DNA of 64,000 nucleotides from Monosporascus cannonballus. Taxonomy: Eukaryota > Ascomycota > Sordariomycetes > Xylariales. Where the stretch lies: contig QJNS01000750.1 of NCBI GenBank assembly GCA_004154925.1, positions 1 to 64,000 on the forward strand, in the 5' to 3' direction. This document shows, piece after piece, positions 11,627 to 23,300 of this stretch (position 1 is its first letter; each line of letters begins with the position of its first letter). Under the pieces are notes generated by a model. It saw nothing but the letters and a program-made list of their open reading frames with translations, had not been told where the DNA came from and made no database searches. The position numbers and the translations under genes are program-made.

Positions 11627-13700
11627 CTAGTACCGGCACATTTGATCAATGCCGTTCTGCACGAAGTTGCGCGTGTGCATAATCAACCGGGCGAAGAAGT
11701 CGGGGGTCCCACTCGCGCCAAAAGTCTGCGATGGCCACCATGTCGTTCGGGTGGGCTGCGTTCCACATGGCCTCGCCGTGCTCCCACTGCAGCCCGACGT
11801 TGTTGACGATAATGGCCAGCCGCCCGTTGATATTGGGCGTGCCTCGGTGGTTCAGGTACCGGATCATGCCGATGCTAGCCCGCAGCCGCAGGAGCACGTA
11901 TTCCGGTCTGGCGTAGTTGGTGGCTAGTTCTGGCCATCTCCCGTCGCTGATGGGGTGTTGCCCCCGCATCAGCTGCGTATGCCATGTTAGTAAGGGTTTT
12001 GATGACTGAGATGTATCAACTCACTGTCGTCTTGACCCCGTTGATGTCCTTGTGTGAACCTATGAATGTCGCCCTAGTTAGTATAGCTGCCCAAGCAGCC
12101 CATCACCTATCGTACAGCCGCGGGTGGTCCGCGCCACCCGGTAGCGGCGGCGCGCCGGGAAGTAGCGGCGGCGCGCCGGGAAGCAGCGGCATTGTTTGGG
12201 CTGTCTGAAAAAGCTGGTGCTGACGGCCCCGTCTAGGCCACGGCACCGCTTCGCAGGCTATCATTGTCAGTCACCGTCAAAATTGGTAAGATAACCAGAG
12301 TTCTAGGAACAACTTACCGTCCACGAGCAGTATCTGCCATAAAACCTTCCCATCACGTTGCCGTCAAAAAGGTGCTCGACATGCCGGGCGTCAGCAAACG
12401 GCAAACACAGCACACACATGGCAAATGTAAACTTACTGTTGAACGTCTCGCCGTTGGGAAGCGACAGATAAACGATGCGTATGTTCGTGCAGTCGCCTCT
12501 GCTGACGAAGTCGACCACCTCGTCCATAATGGGGTCATCGGGATCCAGGCCGCTAAAGCCATAGTACTATTACTCGCTATCAGAAGTGCCCGGATCTAGG
12601 GGGTATATACAGGGATGACTTACACCAGGCAACGTAATGGTAACGGTAATCTGCTGACTGCCATCGGGGGATCTAAGCACGGGACGGTACGGCCTCGGGC
12701 CAACCCTCTTTTCCAGGGCCTTACGGGCAAAATAGCCTAAGCTTAGGGAAACGCCCATTTACTTAGCTTCCCTAGCCGCCAGCCGCTTGGCAAGGTCCGT
12801 CTCGTCGAGATCGCACGAGTCGATACTTGTACAGATGCCCTCCTCGCAATTGGTCGTCTTGGTGTCACTGCCCCCCCGGGGATTCCAGTAGTGCGGATTG
12901 CACATCACATCGTGGCAGACCTCGATGGGGCCCTCGGTATTGTAGTTGGGAAGATCCTTCATGTAGTTGCGGAAGTGCCCCATCTTCAGGTTGGGAAACT
13001 TGTCGCCGATGCCGTCGTTCCAGATCTCCTCCATGGCATCCAGCATGGCAGTGCTGCCCACCTTGGTAATCAGGGCCAACAAGAGACCCTCCGTCTTGGC
13101 CTCACCGGGGTTCGTCCGACGTTTTGCAAGCCCGGGGGTAATGCTGTGCGCTCTTTTGTCAAGAACAGCCCCGGGGTCGGCACAAGTCGGGTCTTCGAGC
13201 CACCTGGTCAGCTCACCCCGCCACACGCCGAGCCTCTCATTTTCCACCACGATCGCGTCACTGTAGTTGGGCAGGCTGCACCGGGCCTTGCCGCCGCCCG
13301 AGCACTCCTCGCCGCCTATGTTTATGGCGAGGCGGACGCGGTCGTTGGGCCAATTGCGCCGGCAAAAACCGTCACCGCCGCTGGCCGGGCCCCAGCCTAT
13401 ATTGGAGTACCATTCGCAGTCGTAGAAGGCCATCTTTTTGTTGCTAGTGTCGCAGCAAAATCTTGCGCTCACCGCCGCGGGTAATACCAGTCCATCTTCC
13501 GCTTCCGGCTGAGCGCTGGTCAGCTGTCTCTTCTTCTGGTTTTTGGGGGAGAATACTACGCACTCTTCAAACATATCTCAGCACCGCCCATGCCAGTCGA
13601 CGATGAGGCCAAGAGCGTCTTCCGGGTCTGATCGCTGTTGGGCGAAGGGTAGCCCTCTTGCGTGTTGCAAAGGGGAAGGCGCCCAGCCCTAGTCCATAGG
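11627..13700 (-). pseudogene. C-terminal remnant of a LysM/GH18 killer-toxin-like chitinase
   Basis: Blocks on the minus strand follow the order seen downstream of the catalytic domain in large fungal LysM/GH18 chitinases: a Cys-rich CCDTSN...CEW...GFCRRNWPNDRVR region (about 13480-13330), then MLDAMEEIWNDGI and EGPIEVCHD, HVEHLFDGNVMGRFYGRY (about 12400-12330), SIGMIRYLN and NGRLAIIVNNVG, FWREW and a terminal HTRNFVQNGI. Four introns fit: 12567-12623, 12258-12317, 12060-12106 and 11973-12024; the last two end after ACTAAC branch sites. There are three lesions: TGA at 13578-13580, TAA at 12759-12761, and a one-base frame change at the GGGGG run 11702-11706. Upstream of about 13700 the frame is full of stops and no GH18 catalytic or LysM domain is present. 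Such chitinases hydrolyse cell-wall chitin and can help small toxins enter rival fungi. This piece cannot do so. A very short intron instead of the TAA cannot be fully excluded. Confidence 0.8.
12141..12190. repeat. 21-bp GC-rich tandem repeat
   Basis: Two perfect 21-bp units (12141-12161 and 12162-12182) and a partial third, with the core GGCGGCGCGCCGGGAA. They lie in the linker exon of the chitinase remnant and, read on its strand, encode a short Arg/Pro-rich or Pro/Gly-rich repeat depending on frame. Linker regions of this family are often low complexity. Confidence 0.85.
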
Positions 13701-15425
13701 GTTACTTCTAGCCTACCCAGCTTAGCGGAATTATTTTGTTTTTCCTTTTTTTCCCCTTAGATTTTACATAATACATAGGAATCTGTTTTAATTACGCCGA
13801 GCCCTACCTGCCGTAACATCTAGTAACCCCCAGTTTATAAGCAAAGGATTTCCTACCGTATATATTGCCCCTTAAGTTCGTAAGACTGTTACTTATTACC
13901 ATGTTATAAATGTAAATCAGCTGAGCACTATACGAGTTTGCATAAAGCTTAAAAAGAGAACTAATAGCTTAGGGAGATAATATATAAGGGCTTACAGTTG
14001 GATGTGGTCTTAGTCCGATCCATTTTCTTATTGTATAAGTATATCATACCATTGCAACTCTGACCTGCCTGTCTCAGAACACACTCGGCATACTGCTTCC
14101 CTCTACTAGTCCCAGACCCTCCCTCCACGGTCGCCGAGCTAAACCGACCCTTTAAATAAAAGTGGCCTTGGCAAAAAGATAACATATACAAAAAACATAC
14201 AACACCAGGGATTCGCTGGTCGTCACCGACCCAACTACTGATCTGGCCCTACGCGGCTTATCTAGGGGAGAGCGGACAGGATCCCGAGTTGTCCACGTGG
14301 TATGGTCGTATGTGAAATGATTCTGTGTTATCCTGTCTTTTGTTGTAGGTCCGCCATTCTCTCAACCCATCGCACGATGTATGGCCGGAAAGCATGGACG
14401 TGAAACATGGCCACCTGGGTGGTGCCAGGGGGTTGTGCTGAGTTGTAGCATAACCTGCATAGCAATAACACATAGGGACCCCGTGGTTGAAGAAATGTGT
14501 TGGTGTTTGGTTGGTTCGCCGCTGCCTAGAAGGGTTGTGATGCTAGCACAGCACGGAGGGTATGGGAAAAGGTGGCTTGGCTAAAGTTGAGCACAACTTA
14601 GCGTTTGATCTTTAAAAGACAGGCGACAAAGTAATATATTCCCTTGCCTTCCTTTTTGTGAAGTGGATCATCAGATTGGTCCTCTAAGGGCCGAGTCCTA
14701 GGTTGGTCCTGGACTTATGATGGGAGATGTAGCGTTAAGTGATTGTCAGCATCCTCATAATTTCAACTCTACTGATGCTCTGCGATATCTTAACGCTGAA
14801 CCAGAGTTTGGACTACAAACAGGAGGCTTGCAGAGCTTAGATTAGGCATGAAGGGTCATTTTTCTTCTAGGATGGGTTGGGTTATTGTAAATTCGGTAAG
14901 AAAGGTGAACCGGGCTTAATCCCATTGTATTCTTCATATGATATTGTCATAGATTTAACTGCAGTAACTTCCGTATAAACTTGCAGTTATTTCAATCAGA
15001 CAAGTGGCTTTTACAGTTAGAAAGTCTCATTTGGGAAGGAATGTGATCAGTTAAAGTGAGATGAATATGACGCGAGCATCTATGTGCTTGTAAGAAGAGA
15101 AGAGTCTACTTATTAGAGTGTACGCGTTTAAGTTTATGAATGAGTCTAGTCACCTAACTTCTTCTCTATGCTTTGAGTTATCACTTTTAAGTTAGCCACC
15201 CACTTCACGCCCCACCCCCAATTTGAGGCTATCTCCAAATCATTTATTTATTCAAAAATCAATAACTCAACAACCACTTAAGCAACCTACTTCGGGTTTT
15301 ATCGTAATCGCATTATTATGCAATCAGGATCATCAGTATCACATTCGTTTTCCTCCCCTTTTTTATCTTAGGCTTCGTTTCGCGGAATAACAAAAGGGCC
15401 TTTGCGCGTTGCTTTTCTGCCCTGC
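13701..15425. other. Gene-empty transition region
   Basis: Composition is intermediate and becomes more AT-rich to the right. Frames at 13961-14584 on both strands have no recognisable content. A short perfect hairpin (AAGTTG...CAACTT) lies near 14584-14600. No LTR, tRNA or domain was recognised. This stretch separates the gene-bearing arm from the retrotransposon block. Confidence 0.4.
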
Positions 15426-15811
15426 TGTTACAACCGACAAGCTCCGGCCTCAAGAAACGGTCAAACAAGGATAGCACGGACCACCTCTCGAGTCACGTAA
15501 CGGGTGATCACTGCCAAACCAGTGATCAATGATAATTCCAAGTAATCGTGATTATTACCAGATGCGTAATCATAAGTAATCAGGCCAAAAATAAAGAAAA
15601 TATATACGCTTATTATTTCCATAATTTAAATAATTTCAGCTTATAACATTTATTAATATTAATTGTTTGTAATATATTTTCGTACTCTTAATATTACAAA
15701 ATGTAACTAAGTTATTTTATTGCTTTAAAGTCCTACGATACTTCTATTGACATAAACCCGTACGACTAAGGTTTAATAATTGGTTAAACCGCCTAGCCGT
15801 TATACGTTACA
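15426..15811 (+). repeat. LTR of Ty3 family A (variant U3), plus orientation
   Basis: Begins TGTTACAACC and ends GCCGTTATACGTTACA, about 386 bp. From about 15600 it matches the right half of the other family-A LTRs: the ATATACGCTTATTATTTCC block, ACATAAACCCGTACGACTAA and GGTTTAATAATTGGTTAAAC. Its left part (U3) is different from the other copies. It is followed by about 55 bp (15812-15865) that match the start of the internal region of element A (40177 onward), so it is a broken element end and not a clean solo LTR. Confidence 0.75.
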
Positions 15812-15867
15812 AGCTTTTATTTAATAATACCGTCAGACTTTAAGCAATACCCTTTAGTTAAAATTAT

Positions 15868-16250
15868 GACGGCTAGGCGGTTTAACCAACTATTAAACCT
15901 TAGTCGTGCGGGTTTATGTTGGCAGGAGTATCGTGGGATTCTGAGCAATAGATACAGTAACGTGTCACTTCTCTTAATACCAAGGGTGCAGAAGTGATAT
16001 TGCAAACGATTGGTATTGATGAGTGTTGCAAGCTGCTGCTATCTAAACTATGGATATAACGAACGTATTATACTTGGTTCCTCCTATCCTGTCGAGCCTG
16101 GCTCTACGGGCTCTGCGATAGATTCTGTCGAGCCTGGCTCTACGGGCTCTATGATAGATCCTGTCGAGCCATCACGTGACTCGACCCACATGGCTTACAC
16201 ATTTTCCTGTCGCGACCGTTACCGAGGCCGCAGCCTATTAGGTCATAACA
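15868..16250 (-). repeat. LTR of Ty3 family A, minus orientation, with 36-bp repeats
   Basis: Starts TGACGGCTAGGCGGTTTAAC and ends GGTCATAACA, the reverse complement of the TGTTATGACC start of family-A LTRs. It faces the LTR at 15426-15811, so the two form a head-to-head inverted pair. Its U3 part holds a 36-bp tandem repeat (16089-16124 and 16125-16160, partial to 16170; unit core CTGTCGAGCCTGGCTCTACG). GC is high and few RIP-like changes are seen, so it may be younger than the DNA to its right. Confidence 0.75.
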
Positions 16251-16264
16251 AAAATGTCGACTAA

Positions 16265-16427
16265 TGTCAGATATAAGGGACATCAGTTGTGTGTGTATTA
16301 ATTATTCGTTGCAAGTGCTCTAAAACGCGCACTGCACTTTAAGGTGATCTAGTCCCGGAACATATATGTTCCGATCAAAGGGAATCTTCCGTATATGGGG
16401 TGCTAGAACACCCCCTGCTAACTAACA
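16265..16427 (-). repeat. Copia copy 1, 3' LTR
   Basis: Starts TGTCAGATATAAGGG and ends CTAACTAACA. It contains the palindrome CGGAACATATATGTTCCG and the near-palindrome GGGGTGCTAGAACACCCC. A core of about 70 bp (CGTTGCAAGTGCTC through TTCCGATCA) is identical to the right LTR, while the flanks differ by transitions. Confidence 0.85.
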
Positions 16428-19400
16428 TACCCCCTTAATACCTTAAAGCATTCACGGTATTAATTATTATAATTCCTAAAGCCACAGTTATTTATTTTAC
16501 CTTTCCTCCGGCGATTAAATTTTCCTAATTAGCTAATTCCTTCTTTAAAATTTTTCGCAAGGCATTTTTTCGCTAATTAAGGGCTTTCGTAATATCTATT
16601 AATTTTAATTATTTTTTTTAAAATACTTAAAAAATTTACGTAATAAGGCTTTCGTTAAACCTTTAATTAATATATTATCCGTAAATATGTAATTTATTTT
16701 AATTAAATCTTTTTTTGCGATTTATTGTAATTAATAATTATATATATTTATATATTGTAATTTTATTATTAATAAGGTAATATCGTTAATAATAAGTTAT
16801 ATAATTTATTAATTATTATATTATATATTTAATATTTTTATATGTAAAATAATTCTTAATTATTTAATTAATTAAAAATTTAATAATTTTTTTTATAATT
16901 TATATAAAAAATAATTCCGTTTTTATTATAAAAATAATTATTATATTTTGCTTATTCGCCCGTTATTTTATTATTTTTCCGAATAATTTTATAATATAAA
17001 TTTAAAATTTTTTTCGGTTAATTATATTATTTGTAAAAAAGGTATTACTTTAGATATTTAATAAATTTTTATTTTCGAATTATAACGTTAACGTTTTAGT
17101 TCCAATTAGGTATAATATGATTTAATCGGTAACTTTATAATATATATGGTTAAGATTTAAGTTAAATCGGGCAAATCGGGATACCGCCAAAAATATATCA
17201 GATTACATATTAATTATTACGAAAAATATAAAATCAATTTTTTTAATATTTATTAATAAAATTTAAATAAGTTACATTAAAATACGGTAATAATTTAATA
17301 TTAATTATAAATATTTTTAAGAAATTATTTAAAATTTTTTAAGTATTAAATTAATTAATTTATTTATAAAATTAAATTAAAATAACTGAATTTTCTTATT
17401 AAATTTATCTTTAATTATTTCGATACCGAAAAAGTATTATAGGTTTTTACTTTTTATTTAGATATACCTTTTTTATATTTATTAAATTAATTAATTAACA
17501 AAATCCTATTTTTTTACGATATATTATAATAATATTATTTACCCAAAAAATAAATATTTTTTAAAGAATAAAATAATAAGGTTCGTAAGAAACGGGATTA
17601 AGTCTTAATCTTTTAAACATTTTAATAAAGCTTTTTTATTATAGCAAAAATAATTCCCTTAATTTATATAATATTTTCTTAATTAAGAAAATTTTGTTAT
17701 ATTATAAATATCTTAAAAGCATTTTTAAATATATTTTGTAAAATAAGTTAATATTTATAAAAGCGTTTATAACGTTATATTATTTGAATTTTAACATAAA
17801 TTTAACCATAATAACGATTAAAATTTAAAACGATTTTTTAATAAAAATAATTGCATATATATTGTTATAAATTGTTTTAAGTTATTAATTATTTCGTACG
17901 TTAAAACGGGCCTTATATTTTTAAAATTAATTATATTTATTAGATTTATAAACGTATATTTATATATATTTTAAAACTTATTTTCTTTTAATAAAAAACT
18001 AAAAAATAATTTCTTAAAATTGCATTTTCATATAACTTCGTAAATAAATCTTTTTAGCTTTACGGAATATCTCCTTTAACGGATATATATTTAGTTTTTT
18101 ATGGTGTTACAGCGGTAGTAATAAATTACGCCTATATATCCGGTTTTATAACTTAAATACCTTTTTATATATTAAGATATTATTATTTTTTCGATTAAAA
18201 TAATACGTTTTTTGGGTAATTAATTTCTTTAAAGCTTTGCAATTTGTCGGGCGGTTATTGTTTGTATTTGTAAAAAAAGCTAAACGTTTTATATTAAATA
18301 CGGTTTTTTGTACCTTATATTCGTTTCCGATAATATTTTCTTGGTATGGAATATACGGGGAGTTTGCGTTTACAACTCGTAAGATACTTTTGTTTTTTAC
18401 CGTTATTTTAGGTTAAATAATATAAGGGGAATTTAAGGTTATTTTTATTTTTTCCGTTGGCATAATAATTATAACAGTTATTAAAATAAATGCTAATGGC
18501 GGTAATAATGCAAAGGACGGAAATAATTCGAATATAACGGTCGTATAAAAATAATTAATCTTTTGCAAATAAACTTATTTTTTCTTATTTTGTACGTATT
18601 TTACATTAATACTTTTTTAAAGTTATTTCTTTTATTTAACCGGTACGTAAATTATTCTATTTAAAGTTTTATTTTTTTATATATAAATTAAATAATTATC
18701 GTTTTAATTAAATATTTTTACTTATTGGAATAAGTTTTGTAACTTTTTTTATAATATATAAAAAGTTGTTTTTTAGATTTTTAATATTACTTGAAAAAAT
18801 AACCTTTTCGTTAAATTATATATTTTAAATAATAATAATTTTATTATTTAATAAGTTCTAGATTTCGTAAAGATTCGTAAATTAATAAGCGATAAAGCAA
18901 TTAATTTATATTTTAGAATTTAATTTTTAAAAGTTTTATTTTTTCTTTATAGCGGTAATTATTATAACGTAAGTTATATAACCGTATTTTCGTAAATAAG
19001 TTTATTAAGGTTTTCGATTAAGTATTTTAATGCCGTTTTTATATACCAGGTAAATATAATAAATCTTATATAGGTTTTGCTAAAAAATATATATCTAGGA
19101 GTACGATTATATAAATATATTGCTGCTTTAAGGATATATATGATCAAAAATGAAAATAACTTAATATTATTTCGTATTGTAATCGTTTTTTTAAATTATA
19201 TTTTCTAAATACTTTATATCCCCGTTTTGAACCTAAGTATATAATATTAAAGGTTTAAGTTTAATACTAAAAAGAAGCGATTAAAACATATTTCGAAGTT
19301 GGTAATTTTTTAGTATTTCGTTATCGTATTTGATTACTTATAAAAGGACCTTATTTTAGTTTTTTAGAATTCTTAGGAGATATCGAAACGTTATAATTAA

Positions 19401-20114
19401 TATATTCCGCTTTCGGTTTTTAAGGTAAATATTCCAGATAAAACCTAAGTATTTATCGGTGGCAAACATAACGTATTTATATTTTTTAAGGTTTTTTTTA
19501 AAGTTTGTAAAATCGATAATAATTTTTTATCTTAATCGGAATATTTCTTTTTTTTTTTAGTTCGAGGCGTATTAGCCTTTTAACTTTCGCCTTGCTATAT
19601 ATTTGGCATTCGATTGTTATAAGACCCTTTAGGTGGATTCCTTTCGTATGGGATTGCAATTGAACAATTATTTCAGGTCCTGGGTGTCCTAATTTCAGGT
19701 GTCATATGGTACCGTTATCGATTTGTAATGGTTTCGCTGTTTACGAATTAACGTTTCGTTTATAGGTTATTAAAATTACATAAGTAACTATTGCGTTAAT
19801 ATTTTCGATAACGAACTAATTAAATTTGTTTATTAACGTAATAGCTACCTAATTATATTTATTTCGAATAAAATTATTAGTTTTTCGGTTGTCTTATTAA
19901 TAGCCTTTTTTCCGGAGCTACCGGAAAGATACCAGGTTGTATACGAAGCTTTCGTAGTATGCTATATCGTGCAAACGTAACGTTTTCGTATTATTAGGGT
20001 TTCGAAAAATTATATTAACTTTTTCGTACCTTTTAATCGGAACGAAGTTATTGCCTGCGTATACCCCGTTACCTTATACGGTAGGTTTAAAGTTTAGGAA
20101 TTTGTTAATTAAGT

Positions 20115-20302
20115 TGTAAAAGGCTTCACCTGAGCGGTCTGCAATCGGTTGCCAATGAGAGTTTATTTTCTAGCTAAAGAGAAAAGGAAGGGAAGACGAA
20201 AATACAGTTATATGTGTTCGCATATAAGGCGCTGCGCTAATGCTGTTTGGTACCGGCGTTTATCCGGTGCTCCATAATAGAGCTCCATACAGCCCCATTA
20301 TA
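20115..20302 (-). repeat. Element B, 3' LTR
   Basis: Starts TGTAAAAGGCTTCACC and ends CAGCCCCATTATA. It is much less AT-biased than the element interior. Confidence 0.85.
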
Positions 20303-23300
20303 TTATCCCCTACCTTTCCCAAAAAGGGTTAGATTATTGCAGAATTAATACTTACGTTAATTCTTAACTTTTAATTAATCTTTCCGCTTCGTATAAGAAA
20401 AAACGTTTTAAGTATGAAAATAATAAATCTCGCCATATAAGTTTTTTTTACAATACTTCCATGTCTTTTTTGCGCCGCTTATCAATTTACGTTACAGGTT
20501 AAATTAATAGCTGTTAATAATTACATTATTAACTTTTTCGAAAATCTCGTAATTATAACTTAGGCGGCTAAGAAAAAAATCCTGGTTTTGCCGGAATCTA
20601 ATATAAATAAAGCCGAATAATTATACGTCTTAGGTACGTAATTCCCGCATAACGTTAACGTTACAAATTCGTAAAGTAAATCGTTAAATTTATAAGTTTT
20701 TAAAAAAATCAAATAATTTCATAACCGGCATATTATTTTTATAATTTCTAATTTTTTCTTAATATACTTTGTTTATAAATAATGGAAGCATTATTCCAGC
20801 GCCTGTTTGCGAATTATATAGGGCTATTTTTAAACGGTTTTTTTTTAAATTTCCTATATTATTTACGCGCCGTCCGGCCGGCATTTTTAAGTTGGACTTT
20901 TACCCGTTTACTTTCGGGTAACACGTTGGATTTAAGGTCCGTTATTAATAACTGTATTACCGTATTTCTTTTTCGAATTGTTATAAAACCGCCGTATCTG
21001 CGAATTTTTCGAATAGCTTTTAAATTGATTTTGCGTAACTTAACCACTTTACCTGGACTTAACGTATAAAACCTCTTTTTACCTTTTTGCTTCGGGCTTA
21101 AAAAATGCTTTCGATTTTAAATTCCGGTTCGTTATTTCCTTTAAGGATAATAAAAAAAATTATGTATTTACGTTAATTTGGGACGTTAAAAAGTTACGGT
21201 TCGCACGCCTTAATAAATTAACGTAAAAACGGTTATAAATTTCTTTAAATATATTTAATTCGATAACGTAAAAATTAATTACTTTAATTACCTAATATTT
21301 GGCTTAAAACTACCTTAGTTTTTTCGACCGCCAGAAAATAACGATATTTTTTAAGGATAACTAGATTTTGTTGCCAATTTCGTATTTTTCGGCAGAAAAA
21401 TAATATTTATTTGCTGCTGCCTTCTAGGTTTGCTAGGCCGCCGCTATCGTAACTTAGGCCAATTCCGTATTTTTTTCGTAATTTCTTAACGAATTTTTCC
21501 GTTTTTATACGTAAATCTTTTTTAATTATTAAATTGCTTTTTACTTAAGGAATCGAATTAACGTAATATCCGTAAAATAAGAAAAAAGAATTTAATTTTA
21601 CTAAGATCGTATTTTGGTTATTAATTACAAATATCGCTCCTAAAAGGAATTTATTTTATTTTTATTATAAATACGTTACGAAAGTTCGTAAATAAATTAA
21701 TACTTTTTAATTAGCCTTTTCCGTAATACTATTAGTTTCTAAATAATATGCTGTAAAAAAACGTTATTTTATCTTTATTAATTCGCAAAATCTAGTCCAG
21801 AATTTCCTTACCTAATTAATTTCCTTATTACTTATAATAGCCTTAAAAAGGTATGGAATTTTTAATATATTTTTACCAATATTTCTGTATATATTTTTGC
21901 GTTTATCGTACGTATTATTGTTTTTAAATTATTACCTTAAATAATTAATTTATTATAACAATCAAAAAATATAAGTCGTACTTAAAAACGGTTAATAAAT
22001 CGGTTATAAAATTAATCGATAATTTATTATAAAATCGTTCGAAAACCGGAAATAACTTTAATAACTTTTTTTTTTATTTTTATACGTTTTTATGGCCGTA
22101 TATATCGTAATTGTTATAGAACTGCCTTATTATACGATATATACCCGACCAAAAAAAGCTTTTCGAAAATACCATTATTGTAACTTTTTTGCTTAGGTGG
22201 CCTATTATATAGGAATCGTAAATATTTTATATTAAGGGCGTTTTAAACGGTTTCCAATCTAAAATTTAAAGGCGTTCCCGAAATTAAAAAAAGCCCTTAA
22301 CGTCCAAAATATAATCCGCGATCGATATTAATAGCTTTAGTTTCGCAAAAAAACTGCATTCCTTTTTTATAATGGCGTTAATAATATAATCGTAATTTTT
22401 ATTATGTTTTAACGTTATATCCTAAAACTTTTAAAGGTTTTCGTAATATTAGAATATTTGGTTTTTCGAAATAATTTGTTGTTTTTAGATTTAATATTAT
22501 TAATTGTTATTGCATATTTTACGTATTTTTAATATTTTACAAATAATATAAATAATTATTTGTTTTTTATTAATTAAAATATTTGTACGGTTTTCCGGTT
22601 ATTATTTTTTTATAAGTATATTTTATTTTTTACGCGAAAATATATTAACCTTAGTATTTAAACGGCCGGTACGGAATTCGAAATAAAAATTAAAACGGGA
22701 TAATTCTTTTAATTATTTTGCTTAACGTTCGTTTAACCTTTTAATAATTATAAAATATTTTAAATTTTTATAGTCGGTAATAATCTTAAATGGGGTTATT
22801 ACGTTATACAGTTTTATATTTTATATATTTAAGTAATATATTATCATTAAAATCTTTTTATCGTATATTTCGTAATTAATTTTAACGAAATTTAAATTTT
22901 TAAAATAATAAGCTATTAAACGTAATATTTTTAACTTATTAGCTTAAAATAAGTAATTTCCGTATATTACCCTTAAATAATTTATTTTTTAATATTATAA
23001 ATTTTTCGGGATTTTATTACGCTAAAATCGATTCCGTTATAAAGGCGTTTTTAAAACGTTCGCACGTTATTTTTTTCTTTTAACGGAATAAGGTTTTTTT
23101 CGGGTTAAGGCTATTAGCGGTACCGATATATCCATATAATGGGTTATAAAGTTACGGTAAAAATTTGCGAACCCTAGAAAATTTCGGATTCCTTTAAACG
23201 TTTTGGAAATTTCCCATTTTTTAATTGCGCGTAGCTTTTCGGGATCCATTCGTATCTCTTTCCCGGCGTCTATAATAAATCCAAAATATTTTATCGTTTT

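Noticed and set aside
12735..12761. A 26-bp intron (GTAAAT to CTTAG) that would remove the TAA in the chitinase remnant
   Set aside because: It is far shorter than any other intron here and lacks room for a branch site, so a nonsense change is more likely.
13961..14584. Several 67-76 codon frames on both strands
   Set aside because: No recognisable content, inconsistent with each other, and located in a gene-empty transition region.
16089..16170. Regularly spaced repeats considered as CRISPR
   Set aside because: Units are contiguous without unique spacers and sit in a eukaryotic LTR.
16010..16264. An 84-codon plus-strand frame with repeated VEPGSTGS
   Set aside because: It lies wholly in the LTR at 15868-16250 and its repeats are the 36-bp U3 units; not a gene.
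20782..21069. A 95-codon plus-strand frame in element B
   Set aside because: It is the complement of a pol C-terminal stretch coded on the minus strand, with no similarity to the family-A antisense ORF.
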